Assembly: GCA_002713145.1 (NCBI GenBank) | Contig: PAVS01000001.1 | Span: 186,001-250,000 of the forward strand | Reading direction: 5' to 3' | Source of the DNA: Halobacteriovoraceae bacterium | GTDB lineage: Bacteria > Bdellovibrionota > Bacteriovoracia > Bacteriovoracales > Bacteriovoracaceae | DNA: 64,000 nucleotides | Shown here: piece by piece, positions 16,158 to 24,390 of the stretch | Layout of the letters: each line of letters starts with the position of its first letter | Numbering within the stretch: the first letter of the stretch is position 1 | Notes under the pieces: model-generated | What the model saw: the letters and a program-made list of their open reading frames with translations, nothing else | Told to the model about the DNA's origin: nothing | The model's database searches: none | Translations under genes and position numbers: made by a program

Positions 16158-17303
16158 TTGAAACTAATTTTTCAAGGAATGATTTTTTTATTTTCGTACA
16201 CGGCTTTGGCACAAGGTCCTTCAATTAATGTGCTCATCGCACGCTCTTTGCAAAATGTTTTTGTTTCTGGAGTAGATCTTAAGAGTAAGGTATTTCTAGC
16301 CAAATCGGCTAAAAGCTATCTGGGTAGAAAGTCTTTAAACTTTAAATGTAAACCTGAAGGGAAGAATATACTTCCACTTAAGCCACTAAGGTTAGCGAGC
16401 GTTGCTTCGATGACTGGACTTTTAAATTGGCAAGAGGCTAAGTACCGAGGGAATCTTCATATTATAACTTCGGAGACAAGGGCTGGTTGTGATCTTATCA
16501 ATGAAATGCCTTTGGAGGATTATCTAGCAACTCTACTTCCCAAAGAGATGAGTGCAGATTGGCCTTTAGAGGCTTTAAAGGCTCAAGCGGTGGCTGCTAG
16601 ATCGTATGCCTATCATAAGATAAAATCCAAACAGGTTTCTAAAGGTAAAGGCTTTAACGCTTATTATGATATTGAGAATTCAGAGAAACACCAAGTGAAT
16701 GGAAACTTTTTTGACGCTACTTATTCGACTTTCAAGGCAACTCAAGAAACGGCGGGAGAAGTTTTAACAATGTATGATGGAAAATCTCTACCCATTTTTT
16801 TCCATTCAAAATGCGGAGGCAAAACTCTGAGGCCTGATCAAGTGTGGAGTAACGCTGTGAAAGGGTATAAGTCTGTTAGTTGCCCTTTTTGTCATAAGCA
16901 TGGAACGAAAGACTGGAAAATTGAGCTTGCTAAACCTAAACTCTCTCATTATTTAAAAGAAGCCCTGGCATCTTACGAGAATCAAACGATGATGACTTCG
17001 AATAAAGGAGTTAAAATTCTCTCTGATAAAAAAAGCCATAGTGCCCTTAGGTTCTATTCAAAAGATGATCTTTACCATCTGAAAAAATCAAGATTACGTG
17101 CTACTTTGGGAAGAAGAAGTCTTCCATCAAATAACTACTTTGTTAAAGACAAAGGAAAAAATATAGTTATCTCAGGCTCAGGTTTCGGACATGGTGTGGG
17201 CCTATGCCAATTTGGAGCAAAGGAGCTAGCTTTGAGAGGATTCGACTACAAACAAATCTTGAATCATTATTTTCCAAATTTTAAACTGACCAAAATATAT
17301 TAA
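16158..17303 (+). CDS. SpoIID/LytB-domain peptidoglycan lytic transglycosylase
   Basis: 381 residues with a signal peptide (ALA-QG). The SpoIID domain is recognisable from PLEDYLATLLPKEMSADWP followed by LKAQAVAARSYA. The Glu of KEMS corresponds to the catalytic acid that cleaves denuded glycan strands. It ends with SGSGFGHGVGLCQFGA, also diagnostic. SpoIID-type enzymes act on glycan from which amidases have removed stem peptides, and an amidase gene overlaps its stop codon directly downstream. Start is TTG behind AAGGATGGGA. A role in wall remodelling during septation or prey-wall attack is inference. Confidence 0.85.
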   Translation: MKLIFQGMIFLFSYTALAQGPSINVLIARSLQNVFVSGVDLKSKVFLAKSAKSYLGRKSLNFKCKPEGKNILPLKPLRLASVASMTGLLNWQEAKYRGNLHIITSETRAGCDLINEMPLEDYLATLLPKEMSADWPLEALKAQAVAARSYAYHKIKSKQVSKGKGFNAYYDIENSEKHQVNGNFFDATYSTFKATQETAGEVLTMYDGKSLPIFFHSKCGGKTLRPDQVWSNAVKGYKSVSCPFCHKHGTKDWKIELAKPKLSHYLKEALASYENQTMMTSNKGVKILSDKKSHSALRFYSKDDLYHLKKSRLRATLGRRSLPSNNYFVKDKGKNIVISGSGFGHGVGLCQFGAKELALRGFDYKQILNHYFPNFKLTKIY

Positions 17304-18076
17304 TGATAATGAAAAACTTGTTGATCATCTTCCTTATTCTTTTTGGATCTAGCCAAGCATTTAGCTTTGTTATACTGATTGATCCCGGACATGGAGGAAA
17401 AGAACTTGGTGCAGTCAAATCTTACTCAGTAAAAGATAGCAAAGGTCGTCAAAAAAAAATCACAGTTTATGAAAAAAACCTCAGTTTAAGGCTTGCAAAA
17501 TATTTGCAAGCAAGTCTTCTCAATGAATTTTCAGTTTATCTTACTCGAAGCTTTGATCGAACAGTAGATCTAGATGATAGGGCTTCGATGGCAGATACAG
17601 TAAAGGCAGATTTATTTATCTCTATTCATTTTAATTCAGCTAATAGTTCAGAGTTTCACGGCTTTGAGACCTATTATCTCGATAATCACAAAGACAAAGC
17701 CATCGAAAAGGTGGAATCGATTGAAAATAAAGATCTGAAAGGTGAAGACAAAATTATCAACCAGATTTTAATTGATTTGGTAGTGGGAAAGACGGTTAAT
17801 TCCTCAAAAAAACTAGCCGGTTTGGTTCATGGGAATATTGGCAAAAATATAAAGTCCTTTAAGCGAAAAGACCGCGGAATTAAACCTGGACTTTTCTATG
17901 TCCTTGCATTGTCGAAAAGGCCTGGAGTCCTCATCGAGGCCGGCTTCATGTCTAATCCGCGAGAGTTGAGTAAGTTAAATTCTGACAGCTATCTAAAAGC
18001 GTATGCAAAGGGAATCGCTCAGGGAATAAAGGAGTTTTATAAAACATCTCCTAAAAGAGAAATTCCACTTTTCTAA
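17303..18076 (+). CDS. N-acetylmuramoyl-L-alanine amidase (Amidase_3)
   Basis: Zn amidase that strips stem peptides from peptidoglycan. 257 residues with a signal peptide (SSQAFS). Zn and catalytic residues are visible: His in LIDPGHGG, Glu in YEKNLSL, His in FISIHFNS and Glu in VLIEAGFMSN. The ATG shares a base with the TAA of the SpoIID gene (TAATG), so translation is probably coupled. An ATG two codons later is an alternative start. Amidase followed by lytic transglycosylase is a logical order of action on the wall. Confidence 0.9.
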   Translation: MIMKNLLIIFLILFGSSQAFSFVILIDPGHGGKELGAVKSYSVKDSKGRQKKITVYEKNLSLRLAKYLQASLLNEFSVYLTRSFDRTVDLDDRASMADTVKADLFISIHFNSANSSEFHGFETYYLDNHKDKAIEKVESIENKDLKGEDKIINQILIDLVVGKTVNSSKKLAGLVHGNIGKNIKSFKRKDRGIKPGLFYVLALSKRPGVLIEAGFMSNPRELSKLNSDSYLKAYAKGIAQGIKEFYKTSPKREIPLF

Positions 18077-18090
18077 GTTTAAATTTCGAC

Positions 18091-18121
18091 AAAAAAAAAG
18101 CGCAAGAGGTTAGTCTTGCGC
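18091..18121 (-). terminator. Rho-independent terminator facing left
   Basis: On the minus strand GCGCAAGA-CTAACC-TCTTGCGC (8-bp stem) is followed by nine T. On the plus strand no T-tract follows, so it is oriented against the amidase gene and fits an unannotated minus-strand transcript. Confidence 0.75.
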
Positions 18122-18179
18122 AATTGAGAGAGGGAGAGAGTACTTAGACGATGTTTCGTCTCAGTGATTAGTTTTTACC

Positions 18180-18233
18180 TTATTTTTTGACTCGTCGCAA
18201 TAAAATGGAGCTTGGTGTGTAAAATCTACTCAT
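18180..18233 (-). CDS. Possible 17-residue basic peptide
   Basis: ATG at 18233 to TAA at 18180 encodes MSRFYTPSSILLRRVKK. GCGGG lies upstream at a plausible distance. It lies within the candidate small RNA, so it could be a dual-function RNA or a leader peptide, or it may be chance. Confidence 0.2.
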   Translation of the reverse strand: MSRFYTPSSILLRRVKK

Positions 18234-18280
18234 TTTTTACCCGCTTCTTATCTTGATCATAAACACTTAAAATTTAAGGA

Positions 18281-19228
18281 GTGAAAACATTATTAAATAA
18301 ATGGAAACTCTTTCAAAACGAAGATAGCCGCTTTTTGCTTTTAACTGGCCTTAAGTTTGTAGGTATTTTTACCTTCGTGGCTTTATTTGTTTATTACTTG
18401 GTCTGGATTGTAGCCTCACTCAATAGTGTCTATTTTGAAGCTAGGGATTTAGGAAAGTCTATTGAGTTAAGAGAGGCATTAACTGATAGTTTACTGTCTG
18501 TTGTAGTCGATAAACTGCCGTTAGGGCTTGTATTATTAATTATGATTTTTTTCGCTGGTGTTTATTTTGGTAAAATTCTTTTACGTCCATTTGAAGTGAT
18601 AGGAAATTATAGTGCTAAGAGCTCTGAGGGAGAGTCAGTAGAATATAATCCAGATCTCTTTTCCGACTATAAACTTTTAACCAGATTTAGCGAGTTCTTT
18701 TTTCGTTATTTAGAAGAATGTAAAAAAGAAAAGAGACTAAAAGATGCAACAATTCCTCCTACCTTCACGCGAATCCATGGACCAACATTCGAACGTGTTT
18801 TCTTTTTTCATTTTCTTCTCTTAATTCTTATTTTTACGATAATTACTGTATTTGCTGTGGTCTATATAATTGCAGAATTGCGGTCTCAATTATTTACTAT
18901 ACTGCTTAATACAACTGGCAAAGCTGCCAGTGAACAAGCATCATTGTTTTTCCTAGAGAATCAAAGTTTTATCTTTGAGTCGATAATTTGGATCTCTGTT
19001 ATTCTTATGATTATTTCATACCTGACTTTAGCGTTCCATCTTTATGGAAAAGTATCTGGCGCTATATTTGCTTTCTTTTCAACGATGAGATCATTTATGA
19101 AGGGCAATAGAAATGCAAGAGTACATCTGATTGGTTATGCTCAGATAAGACCCCATGGAAGGGCATTCAATAAATACTTAGATTATATTGAAAGATTATG
19201 TGAAAATAACGAGAATAAAGGGAATTAA
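18281..19228 (+). CDS. Four-helix integral membrane protein of unknown function
   Basis: 315 residues. Hydrophobic segments lie near residues 22-45, 80-103, 168-195 and 225-250. A cytoplasmic HAMP-like linker follows segments 2 and 4 (RPFEVIGNYSAKSSEGES; AFFSTMRSFMKGNRNARVH). It may be a signalling scaffold or a truncated receptor, but no output domain is visible. The GTG start has AAGGA directly against it, an awkward spacing, and no better start exists in frame before residue 19. Downstream is the DsbA-like lipoprotein. Confidence 0.6.
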   Translation: MKTLLNKWKLFQNEDSRFLLLTGLKFVGIFTFVALFVYYLVWIVASLNSVYFEARDLGKSIELREALTDSLLSVVVDKLPLGLVLLIMIFFAGVYFGKILLRPFEVIGNYSAKSSEGESVEYNPDLFSDYKLLTRFSEFFFRYLEECKKEKRLKDATIPPTFTRIHGPTFERVFFFHFLLLILIFTIITVFAVVYIIAELRSQLFTILLNTTGKAASEQASLFFLENQSFIFESIIWISVILMIISYLTLAFHLYGKVSGAIFAFFSTMRSFMKGNRNARVHLIGYAQIRPHGRAFNKYLDYIERLCENNENKGN

Positions 19229-19307
19229 CAGAGAGTTGACTGTGAATTGACACAGATAATTTAATATAAACCGAAAATATTTTAGTACATAACAAAAAGG
19301 AATAAGA

Positions 19308-20093
19308 ATGATGAAACGTTTATTTGGTTTAGTCTTGGTTGGAGGAATGCTTGTAAGCTGTACGGCAGATAAAGCAACGATTGGTGAATTGTTAAAGAAA
19401 AATCCTGACATCATCACCGATGCAATCAAGGAGAACCCTGAAGAATTTATCACGGCTTTAAATGAAGCTGTTAAAGTTGCTCAGAAGTCTCAAAGAGCGA
19501 AGCAAGAGGAGGCTGAAAAGCAAGCCTATGAAGACAGCTTTAATAACCCTTTAAATCCTGAAATTAGAGATGATGAAATTATTAGAGGGAATAAGGATGC
19601 TGAACTGACATTGATTGAGTACTCAGATTTTGAGTGCCCTTTCTGCTCGAGAGGATACAATACTGTGACTCAATTGCTTAAAAAATACGACGGAAAAATT
19701 AGATTCGTTTATAAGCATCTTCCTTTGTCTTTTCACCCAAACGCAATGCCAGCTGCTAAGTATTATGAAGCCTTAAGACTTCAAGGAGATGAAAAAGCGA
19801 TTCAATTTCACGATCAACTCTTTGATCAGTTCTCAAAAATTAAGCAGGGAGAAAAGTTTTTTAGAGCTATTGCCAAAAAAACAGGCGCTAATATGTCTAA
19901 ACTTGAAAAAGATTTAGACTCTGAGGTCGTTGCCAAAAGAATCCAAGAAGATCTTGATGAAGCTAAAAAGTTTGGCTTTCAAGGAACTCCTGGCTTTCTT
20001 ATAAACGGAATTCCTGTAAAGGGTGCCTATCCAGCAGAGCATTTCGACGGGATAATTGAAGAATTAAAAAAACGTGGAAAAGTAAATATGTAG
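19308..20093 (+). CDS. DsbA-family thiol-disulfide oxidoreductase, lipoprotein
   Basis: 261 residues. The lipobox LVSC places lipidated Cys at 18. A charged helical N-terminal region (about residues 20-85) precedes a thioredoxin fold with inserted helices (DsbA/DSBA PF01323 type). The active site is CPFC in YSDFECPFCSRGY, and the cis-Pro loop is GTPGFLING. Likely oxidises or isomerises disulfides of exported proteins, which is consistent with the several cysteine-rich secreted proteins in this window. AAAAAGGAATAAGA precedes the ATG. A terminator follows. Confidence 0.85.
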   Translation: MMKRLFGLVLVGGMLVSCTADKATIGELLKKNPDIITDAIKENPEEFITALNEAVKVAQKSQRAKQEEAEKQAYEDSFNNPLNPEIRDDEIIRGNKDAELTLIEYSDFECPFCSRGYNTVTQLLKKYDGKIRFVYKHLPLSFHPNAMPAAKYYEALRLQGDEKAIQFHDQLFDQFSKIKQGEKFFRAIAKKTGANMSKLEKDLDSEVVAKRIQEDLDEAKKFGFQGTPGFLINGIPVKGAYPAEHFDGIIEELKKRGKVNM

Positions 20094-20129
20094 TTTTGAT
20101 TTGCCTTAAAAGTTAGTAAATCGACGAAA

Positions 20130-20154
20130 AAGCCCTCCTAGAGAGGGCTTTTTT
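20130..20154 (+). terminator. Rho-independent terminator
   Basis: AAGCCCTC-CTAGA-GAGGGCTT with six T at the end of the stem. It ends the DsbA-like lipoprotein gene. Confidence 0.92.
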
Positions 20155-20303
20155 AATGTGTGAGCGCAGATTGTAAGCATAAAATAGATGATGGCAAGTT
20201 TTTAAAAAAAATATATTTTTTTGATAAAAAAATTTGCCAAGACCTGAAAACGAGGTAACAATTTTTCTATAGTATTATTAACACTGACCTTCAGGAGATT
20301 TCT

Positions 20304-20582
20304 ATGAACAGAAAAGAGTTAGTTGAAGCAATTATTAAGTCTAAAGAACTTAGCCACCTATCTAAAAAAGATGCAGATCAATTCATTACTACAATGCTTG
20401 ATACTGTAAAAAGAGCTGTTAAAAAAGGTGACGATGTATCTTTAGTAGGATTTGGAACTTTTACAAAAACGAGAAGAGCAGCTAGAACTGGTGTTAACCC
20501 AGCTACTGGTGAAAAAATCAAAATCAAAGCTAAGACTCTTCCTAAGTTTCGTCCAGGAAAAGCTTGGAAAGAAATGTTCTAA
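20304..20582 (+). CDS. HU/IHF-family nucleoid DNA-binding protein
   Basis: 92 residues, the standard HU length. N-terminal helices (MNRKELVEAIIKSKELSHLS) are followed by the beta-arm block VGFGTF, RRAARTGVNPATGEKI and the closing KFRPGKAWKE. The arm proline in GVNPATG intercalates DNA to bend it. CAGGAGATTTCT precedes the ATG and a strong terminator follows, so it is one transcription unit. TATAGT at 20268-20273 is a possible -10 box. Confidence 0.95.
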   Translation: MNRKELVEAIIKSKELSHLSKKDADQFITTMLDTVKRAVKKGDDVSLVGFGTFTKTRRAARTGVNPATGEKIKIKAKTLPKFRPGKAWKEMF

Positions 20583-20607
20583 TTTCCCTTTGGGATATAA
20601 GAATAAC

Positions 20608-20637
20608 AGGGAGGTCTTGATGACCTCCCTTTTTTTT
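20608..20637 (+). terminator. Rho-independent terminator
   Basis: AGGGAGGTC-TTGAT-GACCTCCCT (9-bp stem) followed by eight T. It ends the HU gene only 9 nt before the next start codon. Confidence 0.95.
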
Positions 20638-20645
20638 AAGTTATT

Positions 20646-21077
20646 ATGACAACAATAGATAAAATTTTTTTCTTTGCAGTTTTTGCTCAGGCTCTCTTTC
20701 CACTAGTCATGCTAGTTAAATTGTTTCTCCGTCGTAGAACGGCTGTTATAAAAAGGGAAGTCTCATTTAAGTACTTTAGAAGTTACCAGGGTCGTGATTC
20801 CCTTCCAGAGCATCTCATTGTCCATGAGAGGCATTACTCAAACCTTTTTGAGATGCCGGTATACTTTATAGGTTTTGGAGTGCTCGTTCTCGCTCTAGAT
20901 CAGGTAGATCAAGTTTTAGTGGCCCTTGCCTGGGTCTATGTTCTCTTGCGCCTGGGGCATTCAATGATCCACCTGGGGAGCAATAATATTAATCACAGGG
21001 CCATAATGTTTGGCGGCTCATGTTTAGTTCTTTTGATGTGTTGGTTCTATTTAGCCGGCAAAATATTCCTCTTATAG
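20646..21077 (+). CDS. MAPEG-family membrane protein
   Basis: 143 residues with four transmembrane helices. The ERHYSNLFEMPVYF block and LRLGHSMIHLGSNNINHRA match the MAPEG (microsomal glutathione transferase/leukotriene synthase-like) fold, which binds glutathione and lipophilic electrophiles. The bacterial substrate is unknown. The ATG is only 9 nt after the T-tract of the HU terminator and has no Shine-Dalgarno sequence. It must be read from HU read-through or from a promoter inside the HU region. Confidence 0.7.
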   Translation: MTTIDKIFFFAVFAQALFPLVMLVKLFLRRRTAVIKREVSFKYFRSYQGRDSLPEHLIVHERHYSNLFEMPVYFIGFGVLVLALDQVDQVLVALAWVYVLLRLGHSMIHLGSNNINHRAIMFGGSCLVLLMCWFYLAGKIFLL

Positions 21078-21161
21078 TTAATCCGAGTAAAGGACTCTGT
21101 CAGCCTTTTGACGATTTTGCCCATTTTTGAGGCAAAAATTACCAAGTGTCATTATGCTCTC

Positions 21162-21190
21162 TTGCTTTCAATGTCTGGGAGCGCTATAAT
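21162..21190 (+). promoter_or_regulatory. Promoter of the flagellar operon
   Basis: TTGCTT (21162-21167), a 17-nt spacer and a perfect TATAAT (21185-21190), about 50 nt upstream of fliL. The leader holds the hairpin CTGGAAA-GGA-TTTCCAG (21205-21221). Upstream lies another inverted repeat, TTTTGCC/GGCAAAA (21115-21137), a possible operator. It looks like a housekeeping-sigma promoter, so fliA at the operon end is not needed to start it. Confidence 0.7.
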
Positions 21191-21246
21191 TTTGACATAA
21201 ACCTCTGGAAAGGATTTCCAGCAGGGGCCTATAACAGGAGTGAGTC

Positions 21247-21801
21247 ATGGCCGACGAAGATAACCAAGACACAGGTGCAGAAGAAGTAGCAAAGCCTGCT
21301 AAAGCTGCTAGTCAAAAAAACCCTTTAGTCGCATTGCTTTTAATTTTAAACCTAGCGGGATTGGGAACTGTAGCGTTTTTCCAATATCGGTTTATGGAGA
21401 TGGAAGCTAAAAGACCAGACCTCACAAAGCTTTTAAAAGAAATGGGTCAAGATCCAGAGCTAATGGCTGAGTCTGGGGGACCAGTTCCTGTTCAAAAAGA
21501 AACATTGGTTGATCTTGCTTCATTCACAGTGAACTTAGCTCAGGGTGACGGACCAAGAAGATACGTAAGGCTTAAAGCAGTCTTAAAGTTAGATGAAAAA
21601 TCTGAAGTCTCAGAGGTGGAGGCGCGTAAGCCTCAAATTAGAGACACGATTATAAGTATCCTAAACAGTAAAAGACCCGAGGATATCTTAAAGAAAGACG
21701 GGAAGCTCTATCTTAAGCAAGAGATTAAATCAGCGATTAACTCTTTTCTTATAGATGGAAAAATTGAAGACGTATTTTATGTTGGTTTTCAGATAAACTA
21801 A
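21247..21801 (+). CDS. fliL: Flagellar basal-body protein FliL
   Basis: 184 residues. A short cytoplasmic N-terminus, one transmembrane helix (about 27-46), then a periplasmic stomatin-like domain. DLASFTVNLAQ and RYVRLKAVLKLD are family landmarks, with PQIRDTIISILNSK near the C-terminus. FliL rings surround and stabilise stators. First gene of the long motility operon, behind AACAGGAGTGAGTC. Confidence 0.92.
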   Translation: MADEDNQDTGAEEVAKPAKAASQKNPLVALLLILNLAGLGTVAFFQYRFMEMEAKRPDLTKLLKEMGQDPELMAESGGPVPVQKETLVDLASFTVNLAQGDGPRRYVRLKAVLKLDEKSEVSEVEARKPQIRDTIISILNSKRPEDILKKDGKLYLKQEIKSAINSFLIDGKIEDVFYVGFQIN

Positions 21802-21853
21802 CGCTCTTAAATAGGATGTTTAAGAGCCTAACAGTTCCAGGAGGGAACAGACT

Positions 21854-22849
21854 ATGGCACAAGTTTTAAGTCAAGACGAAGTTGATGCACTATTAAGCGC
21901 GGTTAATGATGATGCCGATGTAGATGTAGATAATGATCTTGATGATGATTTTGATGATGATGAGTCGGAGAATATTCAGCCTTATGATCTGACCAATCAA
22001 GATAGAGTTATCCGTGGGCGAATGCCTATTCTGGAAATCATCTATGAAAGATTCATAAGGCAATTTCGAGTTTCTTTATCAAATAGTCTTCGTAAGATCT
22101 CTACCATCTCAATGATCTCTACTGACCTTCTAAAATTTGGAGAGTTCGTTAATACACTTCCTATTCCAAGTTGTATGTCGATCATGAGGTTCAATGAATT
22201 AAGAGGTCCTGCTCTTTTAGTTTTTGAATCAAAACTAGCTTACGCTATCATCGATTCCTATTTTGGTGGAACAGATAGACCCTTTACAAAAATTGAAGGA
22301 AAAGAGTTTACTTCGATCGAGCTTTCTTTCATGAAAAGAGTTATGGATATGGCAATCACAGACCTCGAAGAAGCCTGGCAGCCTGTACATAAAATTGATG
22401 CTCAATATGTAAGAACTGAAATCAACCCTCAATTTGTAGGTGTAGTTCCTCCAAGTGATGTTATTATTACGACGACATTTGAGGTTGAATTTGAATCAGC
22501 TTCTGGAACTATTATGGTGGTTATCCCTTATTCGACCATTGAACCAATTAAACAAAAATTAAGTTCAAGTTACCAATCAGAAAATGATGTGGTGGATAGC
22601 CTTTGGACTCAGGCCATGCATGATCATGTCAATGCTTCTGAAGCCACCGCAATTGTTAAACTTGGGGACACTCAAATGACTGTGGGGGACCTCGTGGGAC
22701 TTCAACCGGGAGATATCATCCCCCTAAGCCAAGAAGTTTCTGGAGAGCTTTTCATAGAGGTTGAAGGTGTAAAAAAACTTCAATGTTTAGCAGGGGAATA
22801 TAAAGGTAATAAAGCCGTTCAAATAACTAAACGATTACAAGATCTATAA
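21854..22849 (+). CDS. fliM: Flagellar motor switch protein FliM
   Basis: 331 residues. The N-terminal VLSQDEVDALLSAV is the CheY-P-binding segment. It is followed by an unusually Asp-rich linker (about residues 20-45), the CheC-like middle domain (LRGPALLVFESKLAYAIID, YFGG) and a SpoA-type C-terminal domain joining FliN. This makes the C-ring that sets rotation direction. AGGAGG precedes the ATG. Confidence 0.95.
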   Translation: MAQVLSQDEVDALLSAVNDDADVDVDNDLDDDFDDDESENIQPYDLTNQDRVIRGRMPILEIIYERFIRQFRVSLSNSLRKISTISMISTDLLKFGEFVNTLPIPSCMSIMRFNELRGPALLVFESKLAYAIIDSYFGGTDRPFTKIEGKEFTSIELSFMKRVMDMAITDLEEAWQPVHKIDAQYVRTEINPQFVGVVPPSDVIITTTFEVEFESASGTIMVVIPYSTIEPIKQKLSSSYQSENDVVDSLWTQAMHDHVNASEATAIVKLGDTQMTVGDLVGLQPGDIIPLSQEVSGELFIEVEGVKKLQCLAGEYKGNKAVQITKRLQDL

Positions 22850-22861
22850 GAGGAAAAAATC

Positions 22862-23236
22862 ATGGAAGAGAACACAGAAAACAACGTGACAGACATCAAT
22901 CAAGAGCAAAAAGATGCCATTTCAAATCTCGCTGATCAAATTAAAACAGGTGACGAAGCTCTTAATAAACTTAAAGTTCAGAACCTAGATTTTATTCTAG
23001 ATATTCCCTTGAAAGTAAGCGTGGAGCTTGGAAGAGCTCAAGTTGTTATAAAAGATCTTCTTCAACTTGGACAAGGTTCTGTTTTAGAACTCGACAAGCT
23101 TGCGGGTGAACCTCTGGAAGTCTTGGTTAACGGAAAACTTGTCGCAAGAGGTGAAGTTGTCGTTGTGAACGAAAAATTTGGTGTACGTCTAACAGATATC
23201 ATCAGTCCATTAGAGAGAATTGAAACCTTAAAATAG
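22862..23236 (+). CDS. fliN: Flagellar motor switch protein FliN
   Basis: 124 residues. After a charged N-terminal 45 residues comes the SpoA domain with [43 protein letters not shown] and [11 protein letters not shown], a textbook FliN. It forms the base of the C-ring and docks FliH. It follows fliM by 12 nt with AAGAGGAAAAAATC as ribosome-binding site. Confidence 0.95.
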   Translation: MEENTENNVTDINQEQKDAISNLADQIKTGDEALNKLKVQNLDFILDIPLKVSVELGRAQVVIKDLLQLGQGSVLELDKLAGEPLEVLVNGKLVARGEVVVVNEKFGVRLTDIISPLERIETLK

Positions 23237-23247
23237 GTGAGGATTTT

Positions 23248-24381
23248 ATGAAGTATATTGTTTTACTTTCACTTTTAGTACAGTCGGCGATAGCTGGTGT
23301 GACTTTGACCAAGCTAGACTTTAACAAGACTGACTCTCAGGGAAAAATCACAGTTAAATTTGATGGAGTGATGAGAGGAATTCCTGAGTTAAAAGTAATG
23401 GGAGAGGCAGTACAAGTGGTCATCCCAGATTCAAAAGTAAAACAGAATATGGAAAAGTCTGTGAGCTTTTCTTCAGGACTTAAAGATACCCAAATTAGAG
23501 CCTATCAAACTACTGCGACTCAAACTAAGATTAAAGCTTTACTTCCCTTCAATATTGAAAAGAAAAGCGATCTTGTCACTCTGAAATTAGAAAACAACCA
23601 TATTGAACTGACTTTTCCTAGAGTTAAAAAAGCTGTTAAAAAGGTAGCGCAGCGAGGATCTATTCTACCCAAAAAGAAAACGAAAGTTAAAAAAGAGTTT
23701 TTGAACAAAGACTACTTAGATAGCCTTCTAGATATTGAGAAAAAAGATGAGGTTGCAGCCCAACCTAAAATTATTAAGCCTACTGTTGCCAAAAAAGATT
23801 CGGAACAAAAGTCTGAGGCTAAATTATCCACTACTGATGCAGTTCAGACCACTCAGGCTGCCAACCAAAATATCGGCTCAAGTGATTTCTCGCTAGTGAA
23901 GTATGGCGGGAAATTTGTCGCTTTCCTGGGACTTGTCCTTATGCTCTTTTATGGTGTGATTAGTCTCATGAAAAAGGGGTTTATTAAAAAAGGGAAGCTT
24001 GGCTTTTTGGGGAGTACCGATAAGATTATGGTGCTTAACCAACATTATTTAGCTCCTAAGAGAAGTCTTATGATGATTAAAGCTCATAATCAGGTTTTTC
24101 TTGTGAGTAATACTGAAGCTGGGATTCATCCGATTTCGGAAATTCGAGATGTCGCAGGTCTCATTAAAGATGAAGAGAAAACTCTCGTAGGAACGAACTT
24201 TGATGCAAAATTAGATTTTGCTGAAGCTGACCCTATTAACGATGCAAAAATTAAAATAAAAGAAGATATATCTGAGTCTAATAAAGAGTCTTCATTATCA
24301 AGTTATAACGAAATTAAAGAAAAGATTAAATTTTCAGATCAAATAAAAGAGAAAGTGAAGGGACTTAAGTCACTTCAATAG
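23248..24381 (+). CDS. fliO: FliO-like flagellar export protein with large periplasmic domain
   Basis: 377 residues, far longer than typical FliO (about 100-150). A signal-like N-terminus (SAIAG) is followed by a beta-rich region (residues 17-130) resembling an AMIN-type periplasmic domain, then a Lys-rich linker. A transmembrane helix lies near 224-246. The cytoplasmic part KIMVLNQHYLAPKRSLMMIKAHNQVFLVSN is FliO-like, followed by a charged tail. FliO assists assembly of the FliP pore, and fliP follows directly, which supports the name. Confidence 0.75.
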   Translation: MKYIVLLSLLVQSAIAGVTLTKLDFNKTDSQGKITVKFDGVMRGIPELKVMGEAVQVVIPDSKVKQNMEKSVSFSSGLKDTQIRAYQTTATQTKIKALLPFNIEKKSDLVTLKLENNHIELTFPRVKKAVKKVAQRGSILPKKKTKVKKEFLNKDYLDSLLDIEKKDEVAAQPKIIKPTVAKKDSEQKSEAKLSTTDAVQTTQAANQNIGSSDFSLVKYGGKFVAFLGLVLMLFYGVISLMKKGFIKKGKLGFLGSTDKIMVLNQHYLAPKRSLMMIKAHNQVFLVSNTEAGIHPISEIRDVAGLIKDEEKTLVGTNFDAKLDFAEADPINDAKIKIKEDISESNKESSLSSYNEIKEKIKFSDQIKEKVKGLKSLQ

Positions 24382-24390
24382 GATAGAGAA

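Larger units (their letters stand above)
18091..18249 (-). ncRNA. Candidate small RNA (about 160 nt), minus strand
   Basis: Lies between two plus-strand genes. In order on the minus strand: a TATGAT -10-like box (18261-18256); a 17-codon frame; a hairpin AGACGA-AACA-TCGTCT (18161-18146); an unpaired CU-rich stretch CTCTCTCCCTCTCTC; and an intrinsic terminator with nine T. The CU-rich stretch is complementary to Shine-Dalgarno-type sequences. No matching minus-strand gene exists for the terminator to serve. The -35 box is weak. The existence and length of the RNA are inferred. Confidence 0.45.

Noticed and set aside
18100-18121. Terminator of the amidase gene on the plus strand
   Set aside because: The T-tract is on the minus strand; the plus strand has an A-tract before the stem and none after it. 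It is therefore assigned to a minus-strand transcript.
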